The notes under the pieces are model-generated. The model saw nothing but the letters and a program-made list of their open reading frames with translations. It was not told the DNA's origin and searched no databases. Below are positions 24,895 through 36,200 of a stretch of 64,000 nt of DNA, in pieces; position 1 is the stretch's first letter; every line of letters begins with the position of its first letter. Position numbers and translations under genes: made by a program. This DNA comes from Lachnospiraceae bacterium (lineage in GTDB: Bacteria; Bacillota; Clostridia; Lachnospirales; Lachnospiraceae): contig JAGCVY010000086.1 of assembly GCA_017962105.1 (NCBI GenBank), positions 1-64,000 on the forward strand, in the 5' to 3' direction.

Positions 24895-27800
24895 TCACTG
24901 ATCATCGTCTTCGTCATCGTCTCTTCTGCGCTTCAGGATGAGCAGGATGATCACTGCCAAGGCAAATCCGAGAAGCGCGGCCAAATAGACCATGTTCATG
25001 GAGTCGCCGGTTCCCGGAGTAGGTACATCCGGCTTGTCAGGAGTCCCCGTCGGCGTCGGCTCCGGCTCCTTGGGTTCCTCCGTCGGGCTCGGCTCCGGCT
25101 CCTCAGGCTCTTCCGGTTCCTCAGGTTCTTCCGGTTTCTCGGGCTCTTCCGGTTCCTCAGGCTCCTCCGGCTCTTCCGCCTTCGCGGTCACACGGAACTT
25201 CGCATCGATAGATTTCTCTGCTGCGTCGTCAAAAACTGCCGTCAGTGTGTAATCACCGGGTTCAAGACTGTCAAGATACTTGGGCTGCAGTTCGACGATC
25301 ACGCTGCCGCGGTACTTGTTCACTCCCTCACTCGGAGCTGCCTTGCCGTTGATCCGAATTTCCTTGAGATGATCAAAGGTTTCGTTATCGTAGATGTTAC
25401 TCTTGAATCCGAACATGATCGTCGTTCCGGACTCCAGCTCGCTGACAGGGATTTCGGTGTTGGGAAGAGTTCCTTCGCTTCCGCCGTACCCCTGATATGC
25501 AAGGTAGTATTCCTTCTTCGTCTCCGTAAACTGCGCGGTGTATGTCGTTTCCTTCTGGGAAACCGCCGTGATCTCCGGCGACCAGGTTCCGTCAAAGGTG
25601 AACAGGCTCTGGGACGTTCCGGTCTTCGCAGGTGTCTCTCCCTCGTAGGAAGGAATCGTACCGAACGGTACAACACCGCTCTGCAGAACCTTTCCGTCAC
25701 CGTCTACAAAGGTCACCGTGCATCCGTAGATCTCGAACTCCACCGAGTTGTCCTTCTCCGGAAGCTTGTAGTTTTCGTTGGAAAGCGCGGTTACTGTTGC
25801 GGTGTATTTGCCGCACTCCGTGCCCTCGCCCTCGATTGTCAGGTCACAGTTGTCATTTTCCTCAAGGTTGGTGATCTCAGCAACAGGCTGATGGCTCTTG
25901 CCGTCGTACGCGAACGAGGTATCCGACCACTGCAGAACAGCTTCCTTCTGCTCGATCGTCAACTGACCGTCCGCCACCTCGAAGGTTACATCAAAATTCT
26001 CATTCGCGTTCCTGAACATTTCGTCCGAGAGACCCATCAGGTAATCACCTGCATTCGTACCCGTCGCAACGGCTGTTCCGCTGAACATGAAATCATTTTC
26101 CGTGTAGATGGTATCTTCGATCGCGGCCGAATATCCCTTTACAGTGTGCGGCGCACCGTTGTAGACCACGGAATCGCTATTGCCGGTAATCTTCACTTCC
26201 ACGCTTCGCGGCGTGACCGTCAGCTTGCCCTCTGTCTTTGTGATAACATAGTTTGCCGATCTGAACGAAGCACTTTCCGTGTAGATGATGGTATTGAAAA
26301 CCGCACCCGCCTCCGTCACGGATCCTATAGCCTTCAGGTCGGCCACTTCGTCTTCGACAAATCCGTCGCCGCCGACTGTCACAGCCGGCTTCGTCAGAGG
26401 CGTTCCGTCGTATACTTTCTCACCGCTTTCGCTGGTCAGGGTTACTTTCCTCGGAACAATGGACAGGGTTCCGCAAGTGGTCGTAATATTGTCATAGAAA
26501 TCGCTGTTCTCGATCTCCACCGAGAAGGTGTTATTGGCCAGATACTCTGTGGAGTAATTCTTCACTCCGTCAGCAGTCGGTATGATCGTCAGGACATCCC
26601 CGTTGCTCAGTTCGAACACCAAACCGGTCTCATCAGCCTCAATCTCGACATCACCGTACGTAACCGTGTACACGTTGTCAAAGTGGGTCTGTCCGTCATA
26701 GGTCCAGCTTCTGTCGGAGGACGTAATGACAATCGGAAGTTTGCTCGGGATAACCATAGCTGTTGCCGACACGTCAGCCGGATCATCACCTCTTATGGCT
26801 GTCGCTGTTGCCGTTACTGTATTGACCACACTGTCCGCATACACATCCTGTTCGGTAATTTCATACGTATAGGTGATTTCCTTCACTTCCCCGGGTGCAA
26901 GCTTGAACTCAGCCTCATTCAAGGTTACCAGTGTATCACTCAGTTCAACACCTGTTACCGTGACATTTCCGGTATTCTTCACAACAACGGTGTAAGTGAT
27001 CGTATCTCCCGCTTTGACACCGCCTGTCTTGTCCGCACTCTTGGTAACAGCGAGTTTCGCCTCAGCTGCCGCCATTATCACGTCCGCAACATCAGCCGCA
27101 GTCACCTGGCTTCCCTTGGGATCTTGGCCGGTCGCAGTTGCCATAGTTTGAAACACACCCGCATCCATATCCGACTGAGTGGCCGTATATGAGTAAGTGA
27201 TTGTCTTCGTTCCGTCAGGAGCGAGCGTAAACGGATCCGACTCATACCCTGTCAGATTATCTTCCAGTACAATCTCTGATACCGTAACATTGCCGATATT
27301 CGACACGGTCACCGTATACATGACCGAATCTCCGACCTTTACTCCGGAAGTCTCAGATACACCCAGAGCAACGAAAATACCGGGGTTTTGCCTCACCGTA
27401 GTTACCGTTGCATCGCCGGATTGGGTCACATCCCCGCCTCGGGGATTCTTTCCCGTCGCGGTCACCGTATTATCAATTTTTCCGGCATCCACATCCGCCT
27501 GCAAAACGGTATACGTATATGTGATTGTCTTTGTTCCGCCGGGTGCAAGCGTGAATGGGTCTTCGGAAATCGGCACCATCGTATCGGTCAAAACGATGTC
27601 CGAAACCGTTACGTTTCCGGTGTTTGTCACGTTTACCGTATAGGTGATGGTATCACCCACCTCAACATCGCTTGTCTTGTCCGCTGTCTTGGTGACAGTC
27701 AACTCAGCATTAGCTTCCTCTGTGGTGACCGTTGCCGTCGCTTCAACTTCCTCGGGATTCTCCCCGCGCTCAGCCGTTGCATTTACCTTTACGGTATCCA

Positions 27801-29997
27801 CTATCTTTCCGGCATCAAAATCGTTCTGAGTCACAGTGTATGTGTATGTAAACGTAATCTTTTGACCGGGTGCCAGAGCAAATGTCTTGCCACTCAGGTC
27901 AGCGAGATTACTCTCCAGCGTGCCGTCTTTCACGGCCACATTTCCGCTGTTCGTCACTTCGACTATATAATTTATCGTAGCGCCGACCACGACACCCGAT
28001 GACGGTTCTGCCGTCACTTTAACCTCGAGTTCCGACAACAGAACCTCCAAAGTTCCGTTAACCGTCGTAACCAGGTAGTTGCCTACCTTAGTTTCGACTC
28101 CCGTACTTACGGGCACGCCGTCAACCGTCGCAATGACATTAGGTTGAATGCCCACATTCGTGATTGTGCTTTCGGGTGTCATAACAACCGTAAACTCGTG
28201 AGTATCCTCATCAGCCAGGCCATCAACATCAAAGCTCGATTCCGTCAAAGGATCGCCGTTGTACGTTTGCGATGCATCCTGGGCTGTGATTGTCACCGCC
28301 CGAGGGCTTACCGTCAAAGTTCCGTCAGCCGACAGAACAAAGTAATCGTCAATCAGCACAGCATCATCTTTGCTCACAGATACATCATTTACCGTGTCGA
28401 TGACATTCGGCACATTTCCCACATTCGTGATTGTGCTGTCATCCGTCATCTTTACGGAAAATACAGGCTTGTCAGCCTCGGCAAGGTCAGCCGGGTATCC
28501 TGTCACTGTAAATTCAGCATTGGTCAGAGGCGTGCTGTCATAATCTTTACTGGCATTGCGAGCTGTAACGGTTAATACAACTTTGAACACAGCCTGGTAG
28601 GTCACGTTGGCAAGGGCAATCGGAAGGCTGTCCTTGTCATAAACCGTATGTGTCGTCGTGTCTTCCCAACCGTAGAACTTGTAAGTTACATCCGAAGGAT
28701 CCCGGACCGGTTCTTCTTTGGTGTACTCGGGAGTCGAACCACAGTTAACTTTGACTGTATCAAGCGTGGTCTCGCCATCAACAAAGTTTACCGTAACTTC
28801 GCTGGCTCTATCATATAATGTAGCCTGGAAATTACGATGAATTGCCTTTATATTGATTTCATTTCCCCAAGAATCCGTATCCGCGCCATCCAGCCAATTA
28901 TCATCCCACGTGTCTTCGCTGTTATGGATAAGTTTATCATTGGCTTCAACTCTCGGGTTTTCCTTATCAATGGTATAGAAGTTTACGCCTTCGGGCGGGT
29001 TCTTCTGCTGTTCCGGATCCCAGTAAACATAGACTTTATCGTTAACCTCCAGATTATAAGCTTCATTAGAACCGGAGAAGTTGCTGAAATTGTAGTCGGC
29101 GATATCGTACGGAAATGCCTCCCGGTTGATTTCCTTACCGCTTGTAAACAAGGCAACCGGAGCAACCACGATTCCCTGTTCCTGCTTCTGCAGTCTGTAG
29201 TATGTTCCTGTATTGCCGGCCTTGATAAAATTGTACACCGGCTGAACAGCAGTGTCGACCAACGTAATTCTATAATCACAATGAAGGCTGCTCTGAGCGT
29301 TTCCTGATGGTTCTGTCTCATTCATCCAGTTGCTCTCATACAGCCAGCCACCGGATGTTCCGCCGATTTTTCTACGGAAATACTGGATTCTCAGAACTGC
29401 GCCGTCAACGGCACCTCTCATCTCCGGTTCAGCTTGATAGTAGCCGATATTGTCACCGAAACCATCATCGGCGCTGATAGCTTTCTGGAGATTCGGCGTA
29501 TATTTTCCGACATATACGTAATTCCAACCATCGTGGAACATACCCTGCCCGGTAGAAATCTTCCGGGTTCCAAGGATAGGCGTAAAGAGATCCTCGTCCT
29601 GGGTCGGAGAGATTTCATAATCCGAAGTCGGCACGTTTATATTATTCCCGTTCCCGTAACTTCCGGGATAATCGAGAGGATGTCTTTCCTTGTTAATAAG
29701 AATGGACGTTTTGTTCATCCGGAAAAAAGCTTCCTCGTCATCCAACGTTTTCAGTTCCGTCTTCTTTCCGTCGGAATCGTAATACCATAACTTCGCAAAG
29801 TTATACAGAATGGCTTCTTTCCGCTCCGGCTTGGTCTCCCCCTCGTTATTATCATCGGCGGCTTTCGCTGTCACCTTCTCCTGCAAACGCTCTCCGAACG
29901 TCGCAGCGAGTTTCGAAAAATAACCGCTCGTCACCAAAAGACAAACGATCATAAAGACAGCTCCAAGTCTCTTCCCCATGTCTCGCAGTTTTCTCAT
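24895..29997 (-). CDS. large cell-surface protein with DUF11-type repeats
   Basis: A 1700-residue secreted protein. After the signal segment (GAVFMIVCLLVTSGYFSKLAA) come a unique N-terminal region (to about 400), an InlB B-repeat-like unit (VNFVDGETTLDTVKVNCGST ... YKFYGWED), two MBG-like repeats (ARNASKDYDSTPLTNAEF; AQDASQTYNGDPLTESSF), four DUF11-like repeats (e.g. VGDTITYTVNVTNTGNVTVSD), further MBG-like units, a Glu-Pro repeat spacer, and a C-terminal PGTGDS motif, helix and RRRDDDEDDD tail. The sorting signal is non-canonical. It is probably displayed on the wall or attached to the pilus. It follows the pilus operon behind a terminator and has its own promoter. The start lacks a strong ribosome site close by, so it may lie a few codons further in. 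Confidence 0.88.
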   Translation of the reverse strand: MRKLRDMGKRLGAVFMIVCLLVTSGYFSKLAATFGERLQEKVTAKAADDNNEGETKPERKEAILYNFAKLWYYDSDGKKTELKTLDDEEAFFRMNKTSILINKERHPLDYPGSYGNGNNINVPTSDYEISPTQDEDLFTPILGTRKISTGQGMFHDGWNYVYVGKYTPNLQKAISADDGFGDNIGYYQAEPEMRGAVDGAVLRIQYFRRKIGGTSGGWLYESNWMNETEPSGNAQSSLHCDYRITLVDTAVQPVYNFIKAGNTGTYYRLQKQEQGIVVAPVALFTSGKEINREAFPYDIADYNFSNFSGSNEAYNLEVNDKVYVYWDPEQQKNPPEGVNFYTIDKENPRVEANDKLIHNSEDTWDDNWLDGADTDSWGNEINIKAIHRNFQATLYDRASEVTVNFVDGETTLDTVKVNCGSTPEYTKEEPVRDPSDVTYKFYGWEDTTTHTVYDKDSLPIALANVTYQAVFKVVLTVTARNASKDYDSTPLTNAEFTVTGYPADLAEADKPVFSVKMTDDSTITNVGNVPNVIDTVNDVSVSKDDAVLIDDYFVLSADGTLTVSPRAVTITAQDASQTYNGDPLTESSFDVDGLADEDTHEFTVVMTPESTITNVGIQPNVIATVDGVPVSTGVETKVGNYLVTTVNGTLEVLLSELEVKVTAEPSSGVVVGATINYIVEVTNSGNVAVKDGTLESNLADLSGKTFALAPGQKITFTYTYTVTQNDFDAGKIVDTVKVNATAERGENPEEVEATATVTTEEANAELTVTKTADKTSDVEVGDTITYTVNVTNTGNVTVSDIVLTDTMVPISEDPFTLAPGGTKTITYTYTVLQADVDAGKIDNTVTATGKNPRGGDVTQSGDATVTTVRQNPGIFVALGVSETSGVKVGDSVMYTVTVSNIGNVTVSEIVLEDNLTGYESDPFTLAPDGTKTITYSYTATQSDMDAGVFQTMATATGQDPKGSQVTAADVADVIMAAAEAKLAVTKSADKTGGVKAGDTITYTVVVKNTGNVTVTGVELSDTLVTLNEAEFKLAPGEVKEITYTYEITEQDVYADSVVNTVTATATAIRGDDPADVSATAMVIPSKLPIVITSSDRSWTYDGQTHFDNVYTVTYGDVEIEADETGLVFELSNGDVLTIIPTADGVKNYSTEYLANNTFSVEIENSDFYDNITTTCGTLSIVPRKVTLTSESGEKVYDGTPLTKPAVTVGGDGFVEDEVADLKAIGSVTEAGAVFNTIIYTESASFRSANYVITKTEGKLTVTPRSVEVKITGNSDSVVYNGAPHTVKGYSAAIEDTIYTENDFMFSGTAVATGTNAGDYLMGLSDEMFRNANENFDVTFEVADGQLTIEQKEAVLQWSDTSFAYDGKSHQPVAEITNLEENDNCDLTIEGEGTECGKYTATVTALSNENYKLPEKDNSVEFEIYGCTVTFVDGDGKVLQSGVVPFGTIPSYEGETPAKTGTSQSLFTFDGTWSPEITAVSQKETTYTAQFTETKKEYYLAYQGYGGSEGTLPNTEIPVSELESGTTIMFGFKSNIYDNETFDHLKEIRINGKAAPSEGVNKYRGSVIVELQPKYLDSLEPGDYTLTAVFDDAAEKSIDAKFRVTAKAEEPEEPEEPEEPEKPEEPEEPEEPEEPEPSPTEEPKEPEPTPTGTPDKPDVPTPGTGDSMNMVYLAALLGFALAVIILLILKRRRDDDEDDDQ
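25078..25182 (-). repeat. Glu-Glu-Pro coding repeat in the surface protein
   Basis: A degenerate 9-bp tandem repeat (plus strand TCTTCCGGT/TCCTCAGGC type units) encoding repeated EEP(E) triplets just before the anchor. It acts as an extended spacer across the wall. Confidence 0.7.
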
Positions 29998-30062
29998 AAA
30001 TCTTTCGCGGATTGCTCCGCCCTCCTCTTTTCGCAGCGTATATGCCGGCCCAGCGCAGATTT

Positions 30063-30068
30063 ATTGTA
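30063..30068 (-). promoter_or_regulatory. extended -10 promoter for the DUF11 surface protein
   Basis: On the minus strand TGATACAAT gives a TGn extended -10 (TACAAT, 30068-30063), 66 bp before the start at 29997. No good -35 is seen at 17 bp, as is common for extended -10 promoters. Confidence 0.5.
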
Positions 30069-30224
30069 TCAAACCGGCACAAAAAAGTATTCTACAACAG
30101 TACAATGATACCTCTTTTCACCCGAAAAGTCAACACAGGCAGTCCGAACACATCAACCTAAACGTTTCAAATACCTCAACAGAAATGCGAACCCTCAGCG
30201 GAAATCGACTCCTGTACACATAAC

Positions 30225-30260
30225 AAAAAGCGCCCCGGTTGAAGCAACCGAAGCGCTTTT
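30225..30260 (-). terminator. terminator after the giant adhesin
   Basis: Minus-strand hairpin with AGCGC/GCGCT outer and CGGTTG/CAACCG inner stems, then TTTTTG. It ends the pilus operon 30 bp after the stop at 30290. Confidence 0.8.
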
Positions 30261-30289
30261 GGAAATCAATTCATTTTACGTCAAGGACA

Positions 30290-33200
30290 TCAGTCCTCGC
30301 ATCTTCTGCTCCTCAGGATCCAAAGGACGCTGATCACAGCAAGTCCGAGCAGGAAGATCAGCAGGAACGGAGATGTATCGGCATGATGACCAGTAGGAGC
30401 CGGGATAGCCACCTTGTTCTTCACAACGATGGTATAAACCGAGTTGCCCTCTTCACCGGGTACAATCACGTATGCCTGGTCGCTGCCGCTGATGGTAACG
30501 ACATTTTCCGCATCCGTTTCGCCGCTGTTCACCACGATGGTGATGGGCTCCGAAAGTTTCAGGTATCCGGAACCCGGAGTTGTTTCACTCAGGTAGTAGG
30601 TTCCGTTCTCGAGCTCGATCTGCTGAATCGTGACTCCGGACTCCAAAGCCGTCAGCCAGCCATACTCATCCGAGGTCATCGTGTACAGCGTCTGCTGCTC
30701 ACCGTCAACCATTCGATAGAAGTCGAAGACCGCGCCGGGAACGGCGTCAAGGGTCTCCGCATCCACCTTCTGGATCGTCAAAACCACATGGGTCTTTTTG
30801 TTTGTGAAGTTGATTGTATTCTTTTCGTTGCCCTGCGGCTGAGCAATCTGCTCCGTAGCGGAAATCGCACGGATGTTGTTGACGTAAGCCGCATAGCCGG
30901 ACGCGTTCTCCTGCACCTGCAGGAAATATCCGACAGGCAGGCCTGCAAGAACGATTTCGTCTCCGTCACCCAGCTGGAACTCGATAATGTCACCATTTAC
31001 CGTAGCACCTGCAGCCTCAGCCATTGCAATATTGTCTGCCGAAAGTGCAGCCGGTGTGGTATCCGTGATGGCCTTGAGAAGTTTTGCGGTAAATGCAAAC
31101 TTCGTACCGGCCGGCAGCTCCTGTCCCTCTTCAAGGAACACATGCTTGGTGATCGTGTAATCCGCTGTCTTCAGCGTGTTTCTGAAATCGATTTGTGCGT
31201 TTTCGCTGAGCTGGTCAATCGTGACTGTCAGTTCTTCCGCAAATTCATTAGGATCAAGTCTGGACTCGGTGATATAATCCGGATCTTCCGTCTGTGTGAC
31301 AACCAGCTTGTAGTCACCGGGAAGTCCCGCAATCACGTAGGATTCGCCGGACTTCAGCGAAATCTGCATATCCTTGCGTGCGTTGGTAATGGTCATCTGA
31401 GAATCATTTTCCAACGTGCTCGGGAACACAACCTGCGTATCGCCGTTCCAGAGCGTTGCCGTGTACAGGAACGCCTTGGTAGTGCTGCCGTACTCAACCG
31501 GAAGAACCGTGTTGGTAACCGTTACGTCGTAAGTGTTTCTGCGGTTGGTGAAGATAATCTCATCATCGCCGTCCGGGGAAACCTCGGTAAGAGTAAACGT
31601 CTCATCACCTTCGGTCGTTCCGTCAGTGGATGTTGCGATAAATCCTGCCACCGCCTCAACCACTGTCACAGTGCCGCCGATCGGCACACCGCGAAGCAGT
31701 ACGGACTCGCCGTCCTTCAGAGTGAAGCTAACTGTGTAGCCATCCACCGTGTAGTCATCCGACTCCGCCGGAATCACAGGGTTTCCGTTTCTGTCAGTAT
31801 ACGTTGCGGTGAAGTCAAACTCTTCATTGCCGGTCAGGTAATCGTCGTGCTCAACAACCTTCGAAACCTTCACATCCGTATGGGTATGAATGTTGGTGAA
31901 GTCCATCGCCACGGTGTCATTGTTGGAGTAGGCCGGGACACTGTGGAGGGTGTAGGTTCTTGAATTACCGCTACCATTGGAAGACCACCCATATGTACCA
32001 TTCTGAGTATTCTGTGGTGCCGTGCGCAAAGTGGTAACGCTTCCATTGTCAACTTGCTCACCATTTACCGTAACTGTATAATTCGGATCAGATGTCTCAG
32101 TGATTATTACGGACTGATAAACAACCGTTGCATGCCCCGTTGTGTACCGTGCGAAAGTACCCGTAGAGTCTTCCGAATCAAAGTATAACGGCAATGTACT
32201 GCTTTCACCATGTTTCAAGGTAATGGTCTGTGTTTCGGTCTTTGTTTCAGAATCAAGAGTCGGGTTATCGTAGCCACTATTGGTTCTGCGATATACCGAC
32301 ATTGTATACGTCGTAGTGGTGATCACCGCCGTAAACGTAAAGTCTTTATTCTTCTGCTCCGTGGTCAGCGCGGAACCATCCTCATTTTCCACAGTCTTGC
32401 TGATGACAACATCGATGTGGTCTGCGTTAATCCAGGATGTGTACAGATCCAGATTCTGTGTAACCGGAGAACCGATTGCATACACATTGGAAATATCACC
32501 GATATCTTTCGCCGCGGTCTGGGAGTTTGTATCCGTAACCCAGCGATAGAAACGGTTTGCAGCATTGTTTCTGAACGTCGGTGCCGAAGGAAGAGTCAGC
32601 GTATCGCCCTTTGCAACCGCAACCGTATAGATGCGGTCGTTTCCGGTGCCGTTGGTCGGACCCACGAAAACTTCTGTATTGGTATCCGTCCAATAGTGAT
32701 AAGTGGTGTTAACATGGAACCGTACGTAAACCGTATCGCCCCATACTGCGTACAGAGTCATTCCCTCGGTGACTTCCGAATCGAAGTTCCAAAGGTAACT
32801 GCTCTTAATCACGGTAAGGTTCGTAATGTTGCTTGCCTCGTCCGTTCCGGGAAGATCAAATCCCGTAGGATCCAGCTGGGCAATATCCGCATCGGTCGTC
32901 CAACCGATGAAGGTCTTGCCGCTGCGTACCGGCTTGGAAGGCTCGGTAGCGACAACAGATGTTGCCGTAAAGTCAACAGGCTGATAAACCAGACCGTCCT
33001 CGCTCACATAGATATAGTCATCATTTCCGATAACTTCGTCATAGCTCTCGCCCGTACGGGTATCCGTCCAGGTACCGCCGTTTACATCGAAGAATACGGT
33101 GTCAACACCATCGAAGTAAACCAACACGCCGGTCTCATCCTCGCGGAAGGTATCCTCAAGGTCAAACTGTGCCTGGGACGAACGATTCGGTCCCGCTGTC

Positions 33201-36200
33201 GACTGTCCGGTCTGTTCTCCGTTGAAGTAACTGCTTACCGTCAACAGCTGTGATGTGCTCGTGTTTGTTCCGGTAACGGAAAATGTCTTGCCCGCGCCCT
33301 TCGGCATAACGAACTTGATCTTTTCGCCGGGTTCCAGCGTTACCGTAGAACCGTCATATTTCACACGGTCGTAAATGCCCGTGACTTCGTTGACGATGCT
33401 CATCGCATCGGAATCCGTGCTGGTAACGTCAAATGTCACGGAGTGCGTCGTGCGGTTCTCGAAAGTCACATAAACCATCGGCTCCCATACCGCGTAGAGC
33501 ACGATGTCATCCGTTCTCTGAACGGAAATCACGCCGTCCGCAGCAAAGGTAGGGATGTAAGCCTCACCGGTCTTCAGATCATCTCCGGTGCCGGATGTAC
33601 CCTCAAGCGAATAATCCGAGCCCTCATCGAAACCGATCAGGAAATGATTGTTCGGATGCTTGAAGAAAATGTTGCTGACATCGAACGATGCACCCAGTGT
33701 GCCGTTCTTCACAGCATACTTGTACAAATGCACAGCGTCGTTGGACTGCATATCCCCGAAGATGATCGCCTGCTCGCTCGCAACCTCCGCAACAGTTCCG
33801 ACTTTCCAACCGGTCGTCTGGGTGATCGCGACATCGCTGTCCGAAGTTTCAATCCGGGTTCCGTCGGCGCGTACAAGGTATCCGCCGTTGGCTTTCAACC
33901 GAAGGTTTGCAATCTCAGGTCTTCTGTCGGACTCTGCAACACGCTGATAAACGGCCTGCAGATGGATACAACCGCTATCATCCGCGTAATCCGCATTGAT
34001 GGTAAACGGAGCAGCCGCATCGAAATAGGTGCTCGACAGCGGCGTGTAGATTGCCATATTGTCCTCATCATTACCCATGAACTTGACAATCTGCCATCCG
34101 CGGAAAATGTAATCATCAGCGGCAGGAACACCGTTTGCACGGATGTCCGTAGGCTGCTGTGTCGTATTCGTAGGAGCGCCGTCGCTGTATTTGCCGGTAG
34201 ACAAATCTGCCGGGTCTGTCCAGTAAGGAATGATTCCGCTGATGATCGTAGAATCATCCATCTTATAAATCGTGTCGTAGCCGATGTAGTAGTTGCCGAC
34301 TTTTCTCCACACACCCTGCAGGGTCATGGCATCTTCGATCGGGTTTGTAAAGTTGAACGGGTTCTCGGAGATTGTGCCGTCCTCGTTCTTTACATACCAG
34401 CCGACAAACTCATAGGTACCGGCAATCGCCTGTCTGTATAATGCATACCCGCCGGTATTGCTCTTCTTGACGTACATTTCCATGAAGTCTTCGAAAGTCT
34501 CCGGAAATGTTCCGTCATAGTAGCCCTCATTGGCGGTGTCATGCCAAGCCTTCGCGGCCTTGCAATACTTGTAGTATGCCTGCAGTTCATCATAGGTAAG
34601 ATACAGTGCATTACGCAAATCGGAATGCAGACCCCACAGGATCTGACCGTCACCGTCATCGAACTGCATATTTACATAATAGTACTTCGTTCCTTCATGG
34701 TCCTCATCACATTCAACGTAGTTACGCTCCAGCGAATACTCGCCGATTGTAACACCGTATCTCGCGCTGAAGTAGGTGGAATGGGAAGTGATGTGCCCCT
34801 CACCGGTCTCCATCAGCGTCTGTACCCAGGATGTGTCGTTGTCTACAGCAGCAAGCGCTGCAACCCAGGCGGGATCCGTCGTATCCGGATTCAAAAGTCC
34901 GCTGAGATAGAATGTCGGATAGCGGCCATCAGTAGGCTCGTCATAGTTGATGTGGTTGATCACACCGCCGGCAGGATCAATGCCGATATTGTAGTAGATC
35001 GGCTCCCATTTACCGTAGATAATCTTATCTGCCGCGGGCATCGTGGTATCAAAGTTGAACGGGGTATCGCCATTGGCGTCCTCATACCAGCCCTTGAATT
35101 CATAATGAGCAGGGATCTCACTCTCGGAAGGCCGGATGGCATTTTCCGTATCGTCATCATGCGCAATATAGTTGTACGGATCCAAAGACGACTCGTAAGG
35201 AATGTTCTCTTTGACAACCGTCTTGTCTCCCATGTCAACTTCTGTCGGATAATGATAGTCAAACGTGAGGGAATACTGGTTGCGGAGATAGTAGCAGTAA
35301 ATCGTCGACGCACCGCCGCTTCCCCAAATGGTGGAGCTCACACTGCCGTTGGAAGTATATCCCTGAGGCGGATAAGCACTGCTCTTCGAGAAACCGATGA
35401 TGTTGATATAGTCCTCGGCCTCTGTAAAGAAACCGTAGTTGGCAGGCATTGCCTTGTATTCCACAAAGGTCTTGCCGTTGTAATCCCTGGTGGTTTTTCC
35501 CGTGAGATCCGCTCCGGGCAAGGGCTCAATGTAGTAGTAAATATATTTTGTCGTGTTGCTGGAGGTATTCAGATGGAACGCAATGCTCTCATTCGGCATG
35601 GTATCGATATAAACCAACACCTCCGAATAAGTGCTGCTGTTCTGAGGCTGCCATCTTTGACCCTGATTATAAGTAACACCATTCGTTCCTACTATCGGGA
35701 AATACTCCGAGATATTCTGCCCGTACAGGGCATTGATGGTGCAGATTGTCTGCCATTGATCTCTTGTATAAATCGTACCGGAATAAACAGTACCGTTATT
35801 ACTATTAGATGTTCTGAAAGCGTTGTTTCTCCAGTAAAGCTGGACATAATTGTTATTTACCAACCCATACTTTGTTGGATCGTTATCATTGTCCGTCGCA
35901 AGCAACTCATGATAATAATAACTGTTTCCCGAAATCCGGAACTCAAGCTTTCTCGGAATACGGTCATAATACACGTTCACTACGGTGGAGCCGTCGCCTT
36001 TGACTCCTTCATCGGTCATTTCCGCGCGGCCGTACTGGAATCCCCAGAATTCGGAGTTGGCAGTGGCATTGTTCGCCAGCGTCGTGTACGGTCTTACATC
36101 CGAGTTCGACGCAAGCAGCTGCTCAAGTGTACGTCCGGATGCGCCGGTCTTCACAGCCATCTCGTAGTAGTCGTAGGTCTTCTGGCTGTTCGAAGCATTG